Shown here piece by piece: positions 1 to 9,461 of a stretch of 64,000 nt of DNA. Position numbers and translations under genes: made by a program. The stretch is from an uncultured Bacteroidales bacterium (GTDB taxonomy: Bacteria; Bacteroidota; Bacteroidia; Bacteroidales; P3), in assembly GCA_949291555.1 (NCBI GenBank), contig CASEWE010000002.1, positions 124,001 to 188,000 of the forward strand, in the 5' to 3' direction. The stretch's first letter is position 1. The number at the start of each line of letters is the position of its first letter. The notes under the pieces are model-generated. The model searched no databases, was not told where the DNA came from, and worked only from the letters and a program-made list of their open reading frames with translations.

Positions 1-423
1 GTCGAACAGCACCGTGTCGACCCGCACCGTGAAGTCTTCCAAGGAAGAACTTTTGCGCGAAACCCACACTTCCAAGTAGTTGGATGCGCCCTTGTACGAA
101 CCCACCCAGTATTTGAGGCTGTCGGTTTCTTTTTCCACGTAGAGCGCAGGGGTTACCAGCCAATTGTCGGGCTGGTAGGTGGTGCCGATAAGCCAGATGT
201 AGGAATTGGCCGACATGGTGTTGTCGACCCCGTCGACCGAAACGGTATAGACCGCCCCGTCTCCGTCCGCATCGATTTGCGACCAGCCGTAAGGGGGAAA
301 GGTCTGGGCGGTCTCCTTGTTGAAGTTTTCATAGAGATAACCCTCTTCTTGTGCCTGTCCTGCAAAGGGAAGCAGCAGGGAAAATGCCGCCAAAAGGCGA
401 AAAACCATTGTCCGTGTTCTCAT
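1..423 (-). CDS. Secreted cleaved-adhesin / choice-of-anchor J protein, 5' part only
   Basis: The reading frame is open from an ATG at 423 to the window edge (141 codons, no stop), so the C-terminus lies outside. The first 22 or so residues form a signal peptide (basic MRTRT start, hydrophobic core, cut near GQAQ). The mature part begins EEGYLYENFN, then has an FPPYGWSQIDADGDG stretch and a YQPDNWLVTPAL motif, which are hallmarks of the cleaved-adhesin / choice-of-anchor J domain of gingipains and other Bacteroidota surface proteins. The same type of domain occurs twice in the 1510-residue protein at 38992. A T9SS sorting domain at the unseen C-terminus is expected from the family but not visible. 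It probably acts outside the cell in adhesion or binding. Confidence 0.8.
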   Translation of the reverse strand, partial: MRTRTMVFRLLAAFSLLLPFAGQAQEEGYLYENFNKETAQTFPPYGWSQIDADGDGAVYTVSVDGVDNTMSANSYIWLIGTTYQPDNWLVTPALYVEKETDSLKYWVGSYKGASNYLEVWVSRKSSSLEDFTVRVDTVLFD

Positions 424-1005
424 CGCTTGTCTGTTTTTGTTCTGCATCATGCTTGGTGGCCGCCCGGCTTGCGGAGAAACGCCGGCCCCTAGAAAACCGG
501 CGGAAATTCCGGGCCGAGGCGCCGGAACAAAATTAAGCACGGGCGACCCGGCGCGCCGCTTCTTGCAAAGAAAGAATGATTCACCTAAGAGGTGTCGGAT
601 GCATCGTAGCATTCACATGCCGGCAACTATTTGCTGGACAGGTAAAAAAGCAATCTTTCAACCGCAGAAAATCGTAACCTTTCCGATTTTGCCCAAGGAA
701 GTTCCCGGCCTTGCCGGGCAAGGAACGGCCCGCCGGAGGGCTTTTCTGTCCCCGAAAGGCCGGATGGCTTCCCTCCCGCCTCGCTGCAAACCTGCCCTTG
801 TGAAGAATGGATGGTTTTCCTTGTATTGGTTTTGTGTTGTTTAACTTCGGGCCTGTGAAAAAAACGGCGGAGCGGGGAACAGCCCGGGGAAGCAGAAAAG
901 CCGGAAACCGGACTGCCGCAGGCGCGGAATCCCTCCGGAAAGCCGGACGGGCCAGGGATCCGGCCCGCGCCTGTCCCGCATGGGCAATCGGGCCGGGTCC
1001 CGCGT
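424..1005. other. Gene-free stretch upstream of the ClC gene
   Basis: About 580 bases between the divergent adhesin gene and the promoter of the ClC gene. I see no convincing protein, RNA or repeat in it; the open frames here are short, arginine- and proline-rich and typical of GC-rich chance frames. Confidence 0.5.
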
Positions 1006-1037
1006 TTTGCCAATCTCGATATTTACCTCTATATTTG
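1006..1037 (+). promoter_or_regulatory. Bacteroidota-type promoter for the ClC gene
   Basis: TTTG at 1006-1009, a 20-nt spacer and TATATTTG at 1030-1037 match the Bacteroidota -33/-7 consensus (TTTG, TAnnTTTG) exactly. Transcription would start near 1044, about 50 nt before the ATG at 1094, which rules against the longer frame starting at 980. Confidence 0.75.
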
Positions 1038-1093
1038 CCGGTTTCTCAAAAAGAATGCATCTATCTTCCAGCACCGGAAACCGGAAAGGAGCC

Positions 1094-2887
1094 ATGACCG
1101 AAAAATTGCGCCACTACCATCGCCTCTGGCTGAGGAACTTTGAAGACTGGCGGGTTAAACACCTGACAGACAGGAACTTCATTGTCCTTCTCAGCATCGT
1201 GGTGGGCTTTCTCAGCGGCACGGCGGCCGTACTGCTGAAGAACATGATTTTCTACTTCAGCGAGTGGATTCTCAACTGGCGTTCGGCCGAAGAGGAAAAT
1301 TACCTGTTCCTGCTCTTGCCCATGGCCGGGGTAACGATTTCCTTCCTGTTGGTGAAATACGTCTTCAAAGACCCCATAAGCCACGGGGTAAGCCGGGTCT
1401 TGTACGCTTTCAGCAAGGCCCGGGCCCGCATCAAGCGCAGCAAGATGTATTCTTCCTTGGTTGCCTGTACCGTGACCATCGGCTTCGGCGGTTCGGTCGG
1501 GCCGGAAGCGCCCGTGGTGCTCACCGGGGCGGCCATCGGCTCGAACGTGGGAAGGACGTTCAACCTCGGTTTCCGCGAATTGGTCCTGCTCACCGCCGGC
1601 GGCTCGGCCGGTGCCATTGCCGGCATCTTCAGCGCCCCTCTGGCCGGGCTGGTCTTCACGCTCGAAGTCCTGATGATCGACCTCACCATGACCTCGCTCA
1701 TCCCGATTCTGGTCGCTTCGGTAACCGGGGCGGTAACATCGGCTTTCATGCTGGGGCGTTCGGCCGTGTTCCATTTCGACGTGGCTTCCGGCTTCCTTTT
1801 GCAAAACCTGCCCTATTACTTGCTCTTAGGCCTCCTCGGCGGGTTCGTTTCCTGCTACTTCCTCTATGCCAACGAAAAGATAGGGCAATTCTTTTCGCGC
1901 ATTGAAAAAGACTGGAAGCGGGTGGCGCTCGGAGGGCTTTCGCTGAGCGTCCTGGTGTTCCTCCTTCCCCCGCTCTACGGAGAGGGTTTCAATTTCATGA
2001 GCGACATTTTCAACGGCGAACCCGAAAAGCTCTTCAACAATACCCTCTTTTACAATTTCCAAGCGTTGCCCGTCGTGTTTTTTGCCTACCTCTTGCTGCT
2101 TATCCTGCTCAAGGTGGTGGCTACCAGCCTCACCAACGGGGCCGGCGGGGTGGGCGGGGTCTTCGCCCCTTCCATGTTCGTGGGGGCTTTCGTGGGGCTT
2201 TTCATGGCGCAAGGGCTCAATTTCCTTTTCCACCTCGACTTGCCCGTGCCCAATTTCGCCCTGGCGGGCATGGCCGCCCTGATGGCCGGGGTCATGCACG
2301 CGCCGCTCACGGCCATTTTCCTTGTGGCCGAAGTGACGGGCGGCTACAATTTCTTCATCCCGCTCATGGTGGTATCGGCCGCTTCCTACCTGGTGAGCCG
2401 CTATTTCAACCCCCACTCCATCTATACCAAGTCCTTGGCCCTGAAAGGAGAGCTTTTCACGCACAACAAAGATGCTTTCGTGCTCTCGCTCCTGAGCCTG
2501 GACCGGGTCATCGAAAGCAATTTCGTGGTTGTCCACCCCGAAGACGACCTGGGTTCCTTGGTCAAGAGCATAAGCCGCTCCTCGCGCAACATCTTCCCGG
2601 TAACCGACCGGGAAGGCAACTTCCTCGGGTTAGTGTTCCTCGACGACATCAAGACCATCATCTTCCGGCCCGAGCTTTACCACCAGATTTACGTGAAGGA
2701 GCTCATGTACCGGCCCAAGGAGTCCATTCAACGGAGCCAGAACATGGAGCAGGTGGCCCGCCAGTTCCAGCAATGCGGCCATTACAACATCGTGGTGCTC
2801 GACGGAAGCAAATACGTGGGATTCATTTCCCGGGCAAACGTGTTTTCGAGCTACCGGGCCAAGGTGCAGGAATATTCTTCCGACTGA
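1094..2887 (+). CDS. ClC-family chloride channel/transporter with CBS pair
   Basis: 597-residue inner-membrane protein of the ClC family, which moves chloride or other anions. Visible landmarks are the GPEAP motif (equivalent of GREGP, keeping the external gating glutamate), APLAG followed by FTLEV, and GGVFAPSMF in the second half; about ten hydrophobic segments fill residues 30-450. The last ~130 residues contain two CBS modules (an IFPVTD region and a VGFISR region). The residue after the glutamate in FTLEV is valine, where proton-coupled ClC-ec1 has Glu203, so this may be a channel or an uncoupled carrier. The start at 1094 is chosen because the promoter lies at 1006-1037 and an AAGGAG-like stretch precedes this ATG. 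Substrate is not determinable from sequence. Confidence 0.9.
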   Translation: MTEKLRHYHRLWLRNFEDWRVKHLTDRNFIVLLSIVVGFLSGTAAVLLKNMIFYFSEWILNWRSAEEENYLFLLLPMAGVTISFLLVKYVFKDPISHGVSRVLYAFSKARARIKRSKMYSSLVACTVTIGFGGSVGPEAPVVLTGAAIGSNVGRTFNLGFRELVLLTAGGSAGAIAGIFSAPLAGLVFTLEVLMIDLTMTSLIPILVASVTGAVTSAFMLGRSAVFHFDVASGFLLQNLPYYLLLGLLGGFVSCYFLYANEKIGQFFSRIEKDWKRVALGGLSLSVLVFLLPPLYGEGFNFMSDIFNGEPEKLFNNTLFYNFQALPVVFFAYLLLLILLKVVATSLTNGAGGVGGVFAPSMFVGAFVGLFMAQGLNFLFHLDLPVPNFALAGMAALMAGVMHAPLTAIFLVAEVTGGYNFFIPLMVVSAASYLVSRYFNPHSIYTKSLALKGELFTHNKDAFVLSLLSLDRVIESNFVVVHPEDDLGSLVKSISRSSRNIFPVTDREGNFLGLVFLDDIKTIIFRPELYHQIYVKELMYRPKESIQRSQNMEQVARQFQQCGHYNIVVLDGSKYVGFISRANVFSSYRAKVQEYSSD

Positions 2888-3141
2888 TCCGCGCGCTGCC
2901 GGCCGGCGAACGGAGCCGGCGAACGAAGCCGGCGGCCGGATCCGGATCCGGCCTGGAAGAAAGACCCGGAAAAGAACAGTCCGGACTACAACGGCATCGC
3001 GCGCAGACGAAGCCGGAACCGGTTTGGAAGCGCGGTCCGGGCCGCAACGGCGAATACGCCGCGGACATTTAAAAACAAAAACAGATTGCCCCGAAAAACG
3101 TTTCGGGCATTTGCAAAACCCCTATAAACATTGTCTTTGAA

Positions 3142-5352
3142 ATGAAAAGAATGCTGTTTCCCTTCCTTCTCCTGCTGACGGCAAGCGGTGCCGGGCCGGC
3201 CCTTTCCGCCCAAAACCCGCAAAAAGCCCCGCTTGCCCGCTTGGAAGAAAGCCTTCCGGCCGTAAAGGCCGGGGAAAAACTCGCCTTGGATCACCTCATG
3301 GATCGCTCGCTCTATTCCTCCGGCCCGGCCCAGCTGCAATGGCTGTTCCATTCGAAAGAACCCGCCTGCCTCTACGTGGAAAACGACACCTTGAAAAAAT
3401 ACACGGTAGGGAAAGGCGAAACCGCGGTCATTTCCTTGCAAGACCTCGCCCAAGACAGCGTGGCGGCGAAATACGGGAACCTGACCCGCTTCCCCTCCAT
3501 CGTGGTTGCCGAACCGGGCAAGCTCTACATGAAAAGCGGGGATTTCTGTTTCCGGTTCGACTGCAAGGAAAAGGAAACCGACATCTTTTCTTCCTTGGAT
3601 GCCGAAGCGGCCAACCTGGATTTCGACTTGCGTTCCCTGCAAATAGCCTATACCAAGAAAAACAACCTCTACCTCATCCAGAAGGGCATGCGTTTCGCCA
3701 TCAGCTGCGACCCCGATACCGGCATCGTGAACGGGCAAGTCGTGCACCGCAACGAGTTCGGCATCACCCGGGGCACTTTCTGGTCGAACAGCGGCCAATC
3801 CATAGCCTATTACAACATGGACGAGAGCATGGTGCAAATCTACCCCATCACCACCTACCTGGAAGACCCCGCCCATGTCGAGCCTATCCGCTACCCGGAG
3901 GCCGGGAACCTCATGCACAAGGTGCGGGTGGGCGTGTTCAACACCAAAACCTACGAGAACATCTTCCTCGAACCGTTCGCCGACCCTTCGCGCACGTATG
4001 TCACCAGCGTGGTGTGGTCGCCCGATGATTCGGAAATCTATGCCGGAATCCTCGACCGCAACCAGAAGGACTTCCACTTAGTGGCCTACGATGCCCGCAC
4101 CGGGAAAATCAAGAAAGTGGTCTTCGAGGAGCATGGCGACCCTTACGTGGAGCCGGAATCGGGCATCTTCTTCCGGCCCGGCCATCCCGGCCAGTTCATC
4201 TGGATGAGCGAACGCAAGGGCTTCAACCACATGTACCTCTACAATACGGACGGGAAATGCCTCAAGGCCGTGACCCCGGAGAACGAGCCGTGGATGATCA
4301 CCGCTTTCACGGGCTTTTCCCCCAACGGGAAAACCGCCTACTTCATGGCCACCAAGGAAAGCCCCTTGGAAGCCCACCTTTACGGGGTGGACATAGACAA
4401 GGGCAAGGTGTTCCGCATTACGCAGGAACCGGGCTTGCACCGGGTGGAAATGGATTATTCGGGAAATTATTTCATTGACCGCTACTCCAACCCGGGCCTC
4501 GGGCTGCAGACCCGCATCATCGACAAAAAGGGCAAGGTGCTGAAGGTGCTCAAGGACTGCGGCGATCCGCTGGCGCGATACGTGCGCCCCGAAATGCGCC
4601 TCTACACCCTCAAGGCCGCCGACGGGAAGACCGACCTGTACGGGCGCATGCTGCTTCCGCCCGACTTCGACTCCACCCGGAAATACCCGGTCCTGGTCTA
4701 TGTTTACGGCGGGCCGCACGCCCAGCTTGTCGACAAAGGCTACAATTACTCCTGCGGCACGTTCCTGCGCTTCATGGCCCAGGAGGGATATGTGGTCTGG
4801 ACTTTGGACAGCCGGGGTTCGGCCAACCGCGGCTTTGCCTTTGAAACGGCCATACATCGCCGCTTGGGCGATGCCGAAACGGCCGACCAGATGCGCGGAA
4901 TCGATTTCTTGCGCTCGTTGCCGTTCGTGGACACGGCCCGCATCGGCGTGGACGGATGGAGCTACGGGGGCTTCATGACCCTCACGCTCAAGACCCGCTA
5001 TCCCGATGTGTTCAAGGTGGCCACGGCCGGCGGCCCGGTCATCGACTGGGCCTGGTACGAGGTCATGTACGGCGAACGCTACATGGGCACGCCCCAAGAC
5101 AATCCCGAAGGCTACGCCAAGGCTAACCTGCTCAACCGCGTGGATTCCATCCGGGGGAAAGTGATGCTCATCCAAGGAGGCCTGGACCCGGTGGTGCTGC
5201 CCAAGCAGAGCACCACGTTCGTGCAGAAGTGCATCCAGAAGAACATCCCGATCGACTTCTTCGTCTACCCCAACCATGAGCACAACGTGACCGGGCCGCA
5301 AAGGGATCATCTTTTCCGCAAGCTGTACGAATACTACCAGCAGAACCTTTAG
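3142..5352 (+). CDS. Dipeptidyl-peptidase IV-type serine peptidase (S9B)
   Basis: 736 residues with an N-terminal signal peptide (hydrophobic LFPFLLLLTASG, cut near LSAQ), so periplasmic or outer-membrane associated. Residues ~50-480 form the beta-propeller, including the TFWSNSGQSIAYYNMDE and YPEAGNLMHKVRVGVF segments characteristic of DPP-IV. The C-terminal alpha/beta-hydrolase domain has the nucleophile in GWSYGGF (Ser607), the acid in GGLDPVV (Asp682) and the histidine in NHEHNV (His714), so the triad is complete. The family removes X-Pro dipeptides from peptide N-termini. It fits a protein-degrading lifestyle together with the C1B peptidase and PepD in this window. queA follows after 31 nt and may be co-transcribed. 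Confidence 0.92.
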   Translation: MKRMLFPFLLLLTASGAGPALSAQNPQKAPLARLEESLPAVKAGEKLALDHLMDRSLYSSGPAQLQWLFHSKEPACLYVENDTLKKYTVGKGETAVISLQDLAQDSVAAKYGNLTRFPSIVVAEPGKLYMKSGDFCFRFDCKEKETDIFSSLDAEAANLDFDLRSLQIAYTKKNNLYLIQKGMRFAISCDPDTGIVNGQVVHRNEFGITRGTFWSNSGQSIAYYNMDESMVQIYPITTYLEDPAHVEPIRYPEAGNLMHKVRVGVFNTKTYENIFLEPFADPSRTYVTSVVWSPDDSEIYAGILDRNQKDFHLVAYDARTGKIKKVVFEEHGDPYVEPESGIFFRPGHPGQFIWMSERKGFNHMYLYNTDGKCLKAVTPENEPWMITAFTGFSPNGKTAYFMATKESPLEAHLYGVDIDKGKVFRITQEPGLHRVEMDYSGNYFIDRYSNPGLGLQTRIIDKKGKVLKVLKDCGDPLARYVRPEMRLYTLKAADGKTDLYGRMLLPPDFDSTRKYPVLVYVYGGPHAQLVDKGYNYSCGTFLRFMAQEGYVVWTLDSRGSANRGFAFETAIHRRLGDAETADQMRGIDFLRSLPFVDTARIGVDGWSYGGFMTLTLKTRYPDVFKVATAGGPVIDWAWYEVMYGERYMGTPQDNPEGYAKANLLNRVDSIRGKVMLIQGGLDPVVLPKQSTTFVQKCIQKNIPIDFFVYPNHEHNVTGPQRDHLFRKLYEYYQQNL

Positions 5353-5383
5353 CCGCCGCTTCGAACTTCCAATCCCTGTTGCC

Positions 5384-7048
5384 ATGAAGGAAAATTCCGA
5401 GCGAACCGAGGCCGGAGAAAGCCTCGGGAACATCCTGCCGGCCGCTGAGCTTGCCGGAAACGGCGCATCGGCCTTGCGTTCCCTGAAAATCGAGGAATTC
5501 GACTACCCTTTGCCCCAGGAACGCATTGCCCTCTACCCGCTGCCGCAACGCGACCAGTCCAAGCTTCTGGTCTACCGCCCGTGGCTGCCGGAATCCGAGC
5601 GGATTGCCGCTTCGACCTTCGGCCAGATAGGCCGTTTCCTGCCCAAGCCTTCGCTGCTGGTCTTCAACGACACCCGCGTGGTACGCGCCCGCTTGGTGTT
5701 TTTCAAGGAACCGCCTTCCCCGGCCGCGAAAGAAGGGGAACGAGCCTCCGGGCAAGCCCGGACGGCCGGAACCGAACCGGCAGCCGGAACGAGGAGACCG
5801 GCCGGGGCGGCAAGCCCGGCTGGCGCGGCCACGCCGGCCGGGGCGCGGATCGAAGTCTTCTGCCTTGAACCGGCATGGCCGGCCGACATAGCCCAAGCTT
5901 TTTCCTCCACGGGGAAATGCCGGTTCAAATGTTTGATCGGGAACAACAAACGCTGGAAGTCGGGGCCTTTGCGCCTCTTTTTCCCGTTGCCCGGAGAAAA
6001 CCGGGAAGGCTGCCTGCAAGCCTGCAAGGTGCAAAGCGCGGAAGACGCGTTCATCGTGGAATTTTCCTGGGATCCTGAGCATCTGAGCTTTGCCGAAGTC
6101 CTGGAACAGGCCGGGAAAGTGCCCTTGCCCCCGTACTTGCACCGGCAAGCGGAAGAATCCGACACCTTGCGCTACCAGACCGTGTTCGCCCTGCACAACG
6201 GCTCGGTGGCGGCCCCTACCGCCGGCCTGCATTTCACGCCGCAGCTCCTCGAAAGCCTGCCCGGGGAAGGCATCGACCGCGCCTTCGTCACCTTGCATGT
6301 GGGCGCCGGGACGTTCAAGCCGGTAAAAGCCGGGGAAATCGGCCAGCACCACATGCACAAGGAGCATATCTGCATCAACCGGGCTTTGGTGGAAAAGCTC
6401 CTGCAAGCCGTCCGGGCGCAAAAGCCCGTCATTCCCGTAGGAACCACTTCCATGCGGAGCATAGAGTCGCTTTACTGGATCGGGGCATCGCTCGCCGCCC
6501 GGGCGCGACACCCGGAAGAACCGGAACGGTCGGCCTTGCAGGACGGAAAGCGGCAAGACGCTTCGCTCGCCGCCGGGACCCGGGGCCCGGAACAGCCGCT
6601 GCCGCGCTCGCAAGCGGAAAAACGAGGCACAGGAGAAGCCGACCCGAAGCCCGCGGACTCGAAGCCCGCGGAAGAGAAAATCTTCGAAGTCGGCCAATGG
6701 GAGCCCTACGAAACCCCTGCCGGATGCCGGATTCCCCCCTCGAAGGCCTTGGAAGCCGTCTTGGCCTATCTCGACCAATGCGGCGCCGAGCAACTGCATG
6801 CCGAAACAGCCTTGATGATTGCCCCCTGCTACGAATTTGCGTTCTGCCAAGGCCTCGTCACCAACTTCCACCAGCCGCAAAGCACGCTCCTGCTCCTGGT
6901 TTCGGCCTTGATCGGCCCGGAATGGAAAAACATTTACCGCTACGCCCTCCAAAACGGGTTCCGTTTTTTGAGTTATGGCGACAGTTGCTTATTTTTGAAA
7001 AATGCGCAAACCGGGGCAGTCGGTGTAAATAAAGATGTAAATTCTTAA
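5384..7048 (+). CDS. queA: S-adenosylmethionine:tRNA ribosyltransferase-isomerase, with two insertions
   Basis: QueA transfers and isomerises the ribosyl group of SAM onto preQ1-tRNA, making epoxyqueuosine in the tRNA wobble position. The family signature is clear: FDYPLPQERIALYPLPQRDQSKLLVY near the start (with the canonical DLP-type opening), NDTRVV, TAGLHFT, HVGAGTF and LVTNFHQPQSTLLLLVSA. At 554 residues it is far longer than usual (about 340-410). The excess lies mostly in two low-complexity segments, residues ~109-154 (Ala/Gly/Pro/Arg) and ~372-430 (charged, Pro-rich), which interrupt otherwise conserved sequence and are probably surface loops. The frame stays open throughout, so these are insertions and not damage. 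Its 3' end carries a promoter for the next gene. Confidence 0.93.
   Translation: MKENSERTEAGESLGNILPAAELAGNGASALRSLKIEEFDYPLPQERIALYPLPQRDQSKLLVYRPWLPESERIAASTFGQIGRFLPKPSLLVFNDTRVVRARLVFFKEPPSPAAKEGERASGQARTAGTEPAAGTRRPAGAASPAGAATPAGARIEVFCLEPAWPADIAQAFSSTGKCRFKCLIGNNKRWKSGPLRLFFPLPGENREGCLQACKVQSAEDAFIVEFSWDPEHLSFAEVLEQAGKVPLPPYLHRQAEESDTLRYQTVFALHNGSVAAPTAGLHFTPQLLESLPGEGIDRAFVTLHVGAGTFKPVKAGEIGQHHMHKEHICINRALVEKLLQAVRAQKPVIPVGTTSMRSIESLYWIGASLAARARHPEEPERSALQDGKRQDASLAAGTRGPEQPLPRSQAEKRGTGEADPKPADSKPAEEKIFEVGQWEPYETPAGCRIPPSKALEAVLAYLDQCGAEQLHAETALMIAPCYEFAFCQGLVTNFHQPQSTLLLLVSALIGPEWKNIYRYALQNGFRFLSYGDSCLFLKNAQTGAVGVNKDVNS
6967..6997 (+). promoter_or_regulatory. Promoter inside the 3' end of queA, for the C1B peptidase gene
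   Basis: TTTG at 6967-6970, 19-nt spacer, TATTTTTG at 6990-6997: a full match to the Bacteroidota consensus. The predicted start near 7004 gives a 5' leader of about 95 nt before the ATG at 7100, which is AT-rich as expected for Bacteroidota leaders. Confidence 0.72.
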
Positions 7049-7099
7049 TTTTTAGAAATCCATATCATTTTCAACAAAATCAATTTTCATCAAAACATC

Positions 7100-8296
7100 A
7101 TGAAACAAATCATCCTTACCTTGGGGCTTGCCTTGGCGGTGGTTTTTTCCGCGCAAGCACAGAAGAAAGGCAAAAAAGATGCCGAAAAGCCCGTTTACCA
7201 GTTCACGGAAGTGAAAACCAACCCGGCAACGAGCGTGAAAGACCAGAACCGCTCGGGCACCTGCTGGAGCTTCTCGGGCATCTCTTTCCTGGAATCGGAA
7301 CTGCTGCGCATGGGCAAAGGGGAATTCGACCTCTCCGACATGTACCCGGTTTACAAATGCTACATCCTTAAGGGCGACAAATACGTGCGCATGCACGGCC
7401 GTACCGACTTGGCTACCGGCGGGGCCAGCAACGACGTGGCCGATGTGCTGGAGCATTACGGCATTGTTCCCGAAAGCGTTTACCCCGGCCTCAACTACGG
7501 TGCCGATGCCCACGACCACAGCGAGCTCGACAATGTGCTGACCCACTTCCTCAAAGGCGTGGTGGCCGGCAACAAGATCACCCCGGCCTGGCCGGCCGCC
7601 TACAAGGCCATTCTGGAATGCTACTTGGGAGAAGACCCCGAAACCTTTACCTACAACGGCAAGGAATACACGCCCCGCAGTTTTGCCGACGAACTGGGCC
7701 TGGATGCCAAGAAATACGTCAAATTCACCTCCTTTACCCACCATCCTTTCTATACCCAGTATGAAATGGACGTGCCCGACAACTGGAACCACGGCATGGT
7801 GTACAACTTGCCCATAGACGAATTCCAGCGGGTGGTCGATGAAGCGGTCAACAACGGCTACACCTTGGTATGGGGCGGGGACGTGAGCGATCCCGGCTTC
7901 TCCTGGAAAAACGGGGTGGCCATCATGCCCGATGCGGAAATCACCGACTTGAGCGGCACCGACCGCGACAAATGGGAAAGCCTTTCCCAGTCGGAGAAAC
8001 GCAAGAGCGCCTACAGCTTCGAACGCATCGTTCCCGAAAAGCAGATCACCCAGGAAGACCGCCAGAAGAACTACGACAGCTGGGCGGCTACCGACGACCA
8101 CGGCATGCACTTGGTCGGCATTGCCAAAGACCAGAAGGGCAACCTGTATTACAAAATCAAGAATTCCTGGAACGTGGATAACCCCTATGATGGCTACCTC
8201 TACATGTCGGTGCCGTTCTTCCGCGCCAACACCTTGGACATCATGGTGAACATCGATGCCGTTCCGGCCGACATCAAAGCCAAATTGGGCCTGTAA
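7100..8296 (+). CDS. Secreted C1B cysteine aminopeptidase (bleomycin hydrolase-like)
   Basis: 398 residues with a signal peptide (IILTLGLALAVVFSAQAQ), so exported, unlike the cytoplasmic PepC of Firmicutes. The catalytic cysteine lies in RSGTCWSFSG (Cys55), the histidine in DDHGMHLVG and the asparagine in KNSWN, the complete papain-like set of peptidase family C1B. The family cleaves N-terminal residues from peptides. It has its own promoter at the end of queA and a strong hairpin downstream at 8420-8462, so it is probably monocistronic. Together with the DPP-IV-type peptidase upstream it points to peptide breakdown in the periplasm. Confidence 0.9.
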   Translation: MKQIILTLGLALAVVFSAQAQKKGKKDAEKPVYQFTEVKTNPATSVKDQNRSGTCWSFSGISFLESELLRMGKGEFDLSDMYPVYKCYILKGDKYVRMHGRTDLATGGASNDVADVLEHYGIVPESVYPGLNYGADAHDHSELDNVLTHFLKGVVAGNKITPAWPAAYKAILECYLGEDPETFTYNGKEYTPRSFADELGLDAKKYVKFTSFTHHPFYTQYEMDVPDNWNHGMVYNLPIDEFQRVVDEAVNNGYTLVWGGDVSDPGFSWKNGVAIMPDAEITDLSGTDRDKWESLSQSEKRKSAYSFERIVPEKQITQEDRQKNYDSWAATDDHGMHLVGIAKDQKGNLYYKIKNSWNVDNPYDGYLYMSVPFFRANTLDIMVNIDAVPADIKAKLGL

Positions 8297-8419
8297 GCCT
8301 TCGTTGCCTTTCCTTCTGCGGAGGCCGCTCCCGGCCTTTCCGCGGGAATCGGGGTTCATCCGGACGCCGATGGGGAAAACGGGTTCGACCCGCGGAAAGG
8401 CAACCGGCGAACCCAGCAT

Positions 8420-8462
8420 AAGAAGAAGCCGCCAAGGGAAATTCCCTTGGCGGCTTCTTCTT
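8420..8462. terminator. Bidirectional terminator, 21-bp perfect palindrome arms
   Basis: Arms 8420-8440 and 8442-8462 are exact reverse complements; the AAGAAGAAG and CTTCTTCTT ends give T-rich tails in both directions. It sits between the C1B peptidase gene (+) and the outer-membrane protein gene (-), whose ends converge here. Confidence 0.85.
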
Positions 8463-8527
8463 ATTATCCGGCATCCGCGCGGGGCCGGGGGCTTTCCGTC
8501 CGGACCTCCCCGCTATGCCTCAATCCC

Positions 8528-9175
8528 TCAGAACCGATAGCCGAGAACGGCGTTGAGCGCCGGCACGCAAAGCAAATTGGAATCGAACAGGAAAGTAAAA
8601 TTGGTTCCCACGTAATAGTTGCCGAAGAAGAATCCTGTTCCCGCCGAGAAGCCGACATTCAAAGGCGTGGAAAATTGGCTGCTCACAAAGTGATAGGTTC
8701 CTGTAACGTTCGTTGGAACTCGTATGTTCTCTATACCTCCCAAAAGCTGGGAAAGGAAAAGCCCGAACGAAACCCGGAACCGGCAACGGTCATCGAGCGG
8801 CTTTGTATAAGAAAACAAGATTGGAACCTGCAGTAAAAAACTATGCGTTGTGGCATTCAGCTTCTCCCCATTCAAAGCCTCGGCATATAAATCATATCCG
8901 ATATTCGTATTGGCAAAGTTTACCCCGATGCTTGCATGCCAGGTCTTTTTGGCGTTCATGGGAAACTCCATCGCACCGCCAAGAGCAACGCCCACGCCGG
9001 CTGTGGTATACTCGCTAAAATCCGTACTGAAAGCCGAACCCGCACGTGCGCTCAAGATAAAGTGCGCTTTCCGCGAATCCGCTGCGGTATCACCGGCCTT
9101 TGTCGCGGCCACTCCTTGGAGATTCGTGAAAGCAAGCAGAAATGCCAAAACGATAAAAAAGCGAATCCGTTTCAT
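8528..9175 (-). CDS. Outer-membrane beta-barrel protein, PorT-like
   Basis: 215 residues: signal peptide (FFIVLAFLLAFTNLQGVAA), then alternating amphipathic strands rich in Gly, Tyr and Phe (AGVGVALGGAMEF, SFLLQVPILFSYT, VSFGLFLSQLLGG, GFSAGTGFFFGNYYVGTNF) ending in LGYRF, with the C-terminal phenylalanine typical of barrel proteins. This is the OMP_b-brl_2/PorT-like architecture of 8-10 strands. No function can be assigned from the sequence. It is divergent from recX; a TAGTTTTG -7 element on the minus strand at 9274-9281, without a good -33 box, is the best promoter candidate. Confidence 0.75.
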   Translation of the reverse strand: MKRIRFFIVLAFLLAFTNLQGVAATKAGDTAADSRKAHFILSARAGSAFSTDFSEYTTAGVGVALGGAMEFPMNAKKTWHASIGVNFANTNIGYDLYAEALNGEKLNATTHSFLLQVPILFSYTKPLDDRCRFRVSFGLFLSQLLGGIENIRVPTNVTGTYHFVSSQFSTPLNVGFSAGTGFFFGNYYVGTNFTFLFDSNLLCVPALNAVLGYRF

Positions 9176-9365
9176 AGTAATACTTTTTGGTTAGTATTGG
9201 TGGATTGTTTTTTCTTGCTTTCCGTCTTTTTCTGCTGTGTGTTAACTTTTCTTCGCTAAAGGAACTTTTTATCCAAAACTACATGACCCTGCCTTGGATT
9301 TCTCCAAGCCCTGCGAATATACAAAAAATCCGTCATTAGGAAATTTTTCTGCAAAGAATTTTAAA

Positions 9366-9397
9366 ATTGCGGAATCAGCGCCGGTTGCGTACCTTTG
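9366..9397 (+). promoter_or_regulatory. Promoter for recX
   Basis: ATTG at 9366-9369, 20-nt spacer, TACCTTTG at 9390-9397. Predicted start near 9404, about 58 nt before the recX ATG at 9462; this supports that ATG over the longer frame beginning at 9294. Confidence 0.65.
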
Positions 9398-9461
9398 GCC
9401 GGGAAGCCGCAAGCCTGTTTTTCCCGGAAAGGCCGGAAAACCGAAAAGACCGAACACCCCG

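Noticed and set aside
980..1093. Upstream start for the ClC gene at 980
   Set aside because: A consensus promoter lies at 1006-1037, downstream of that codon.
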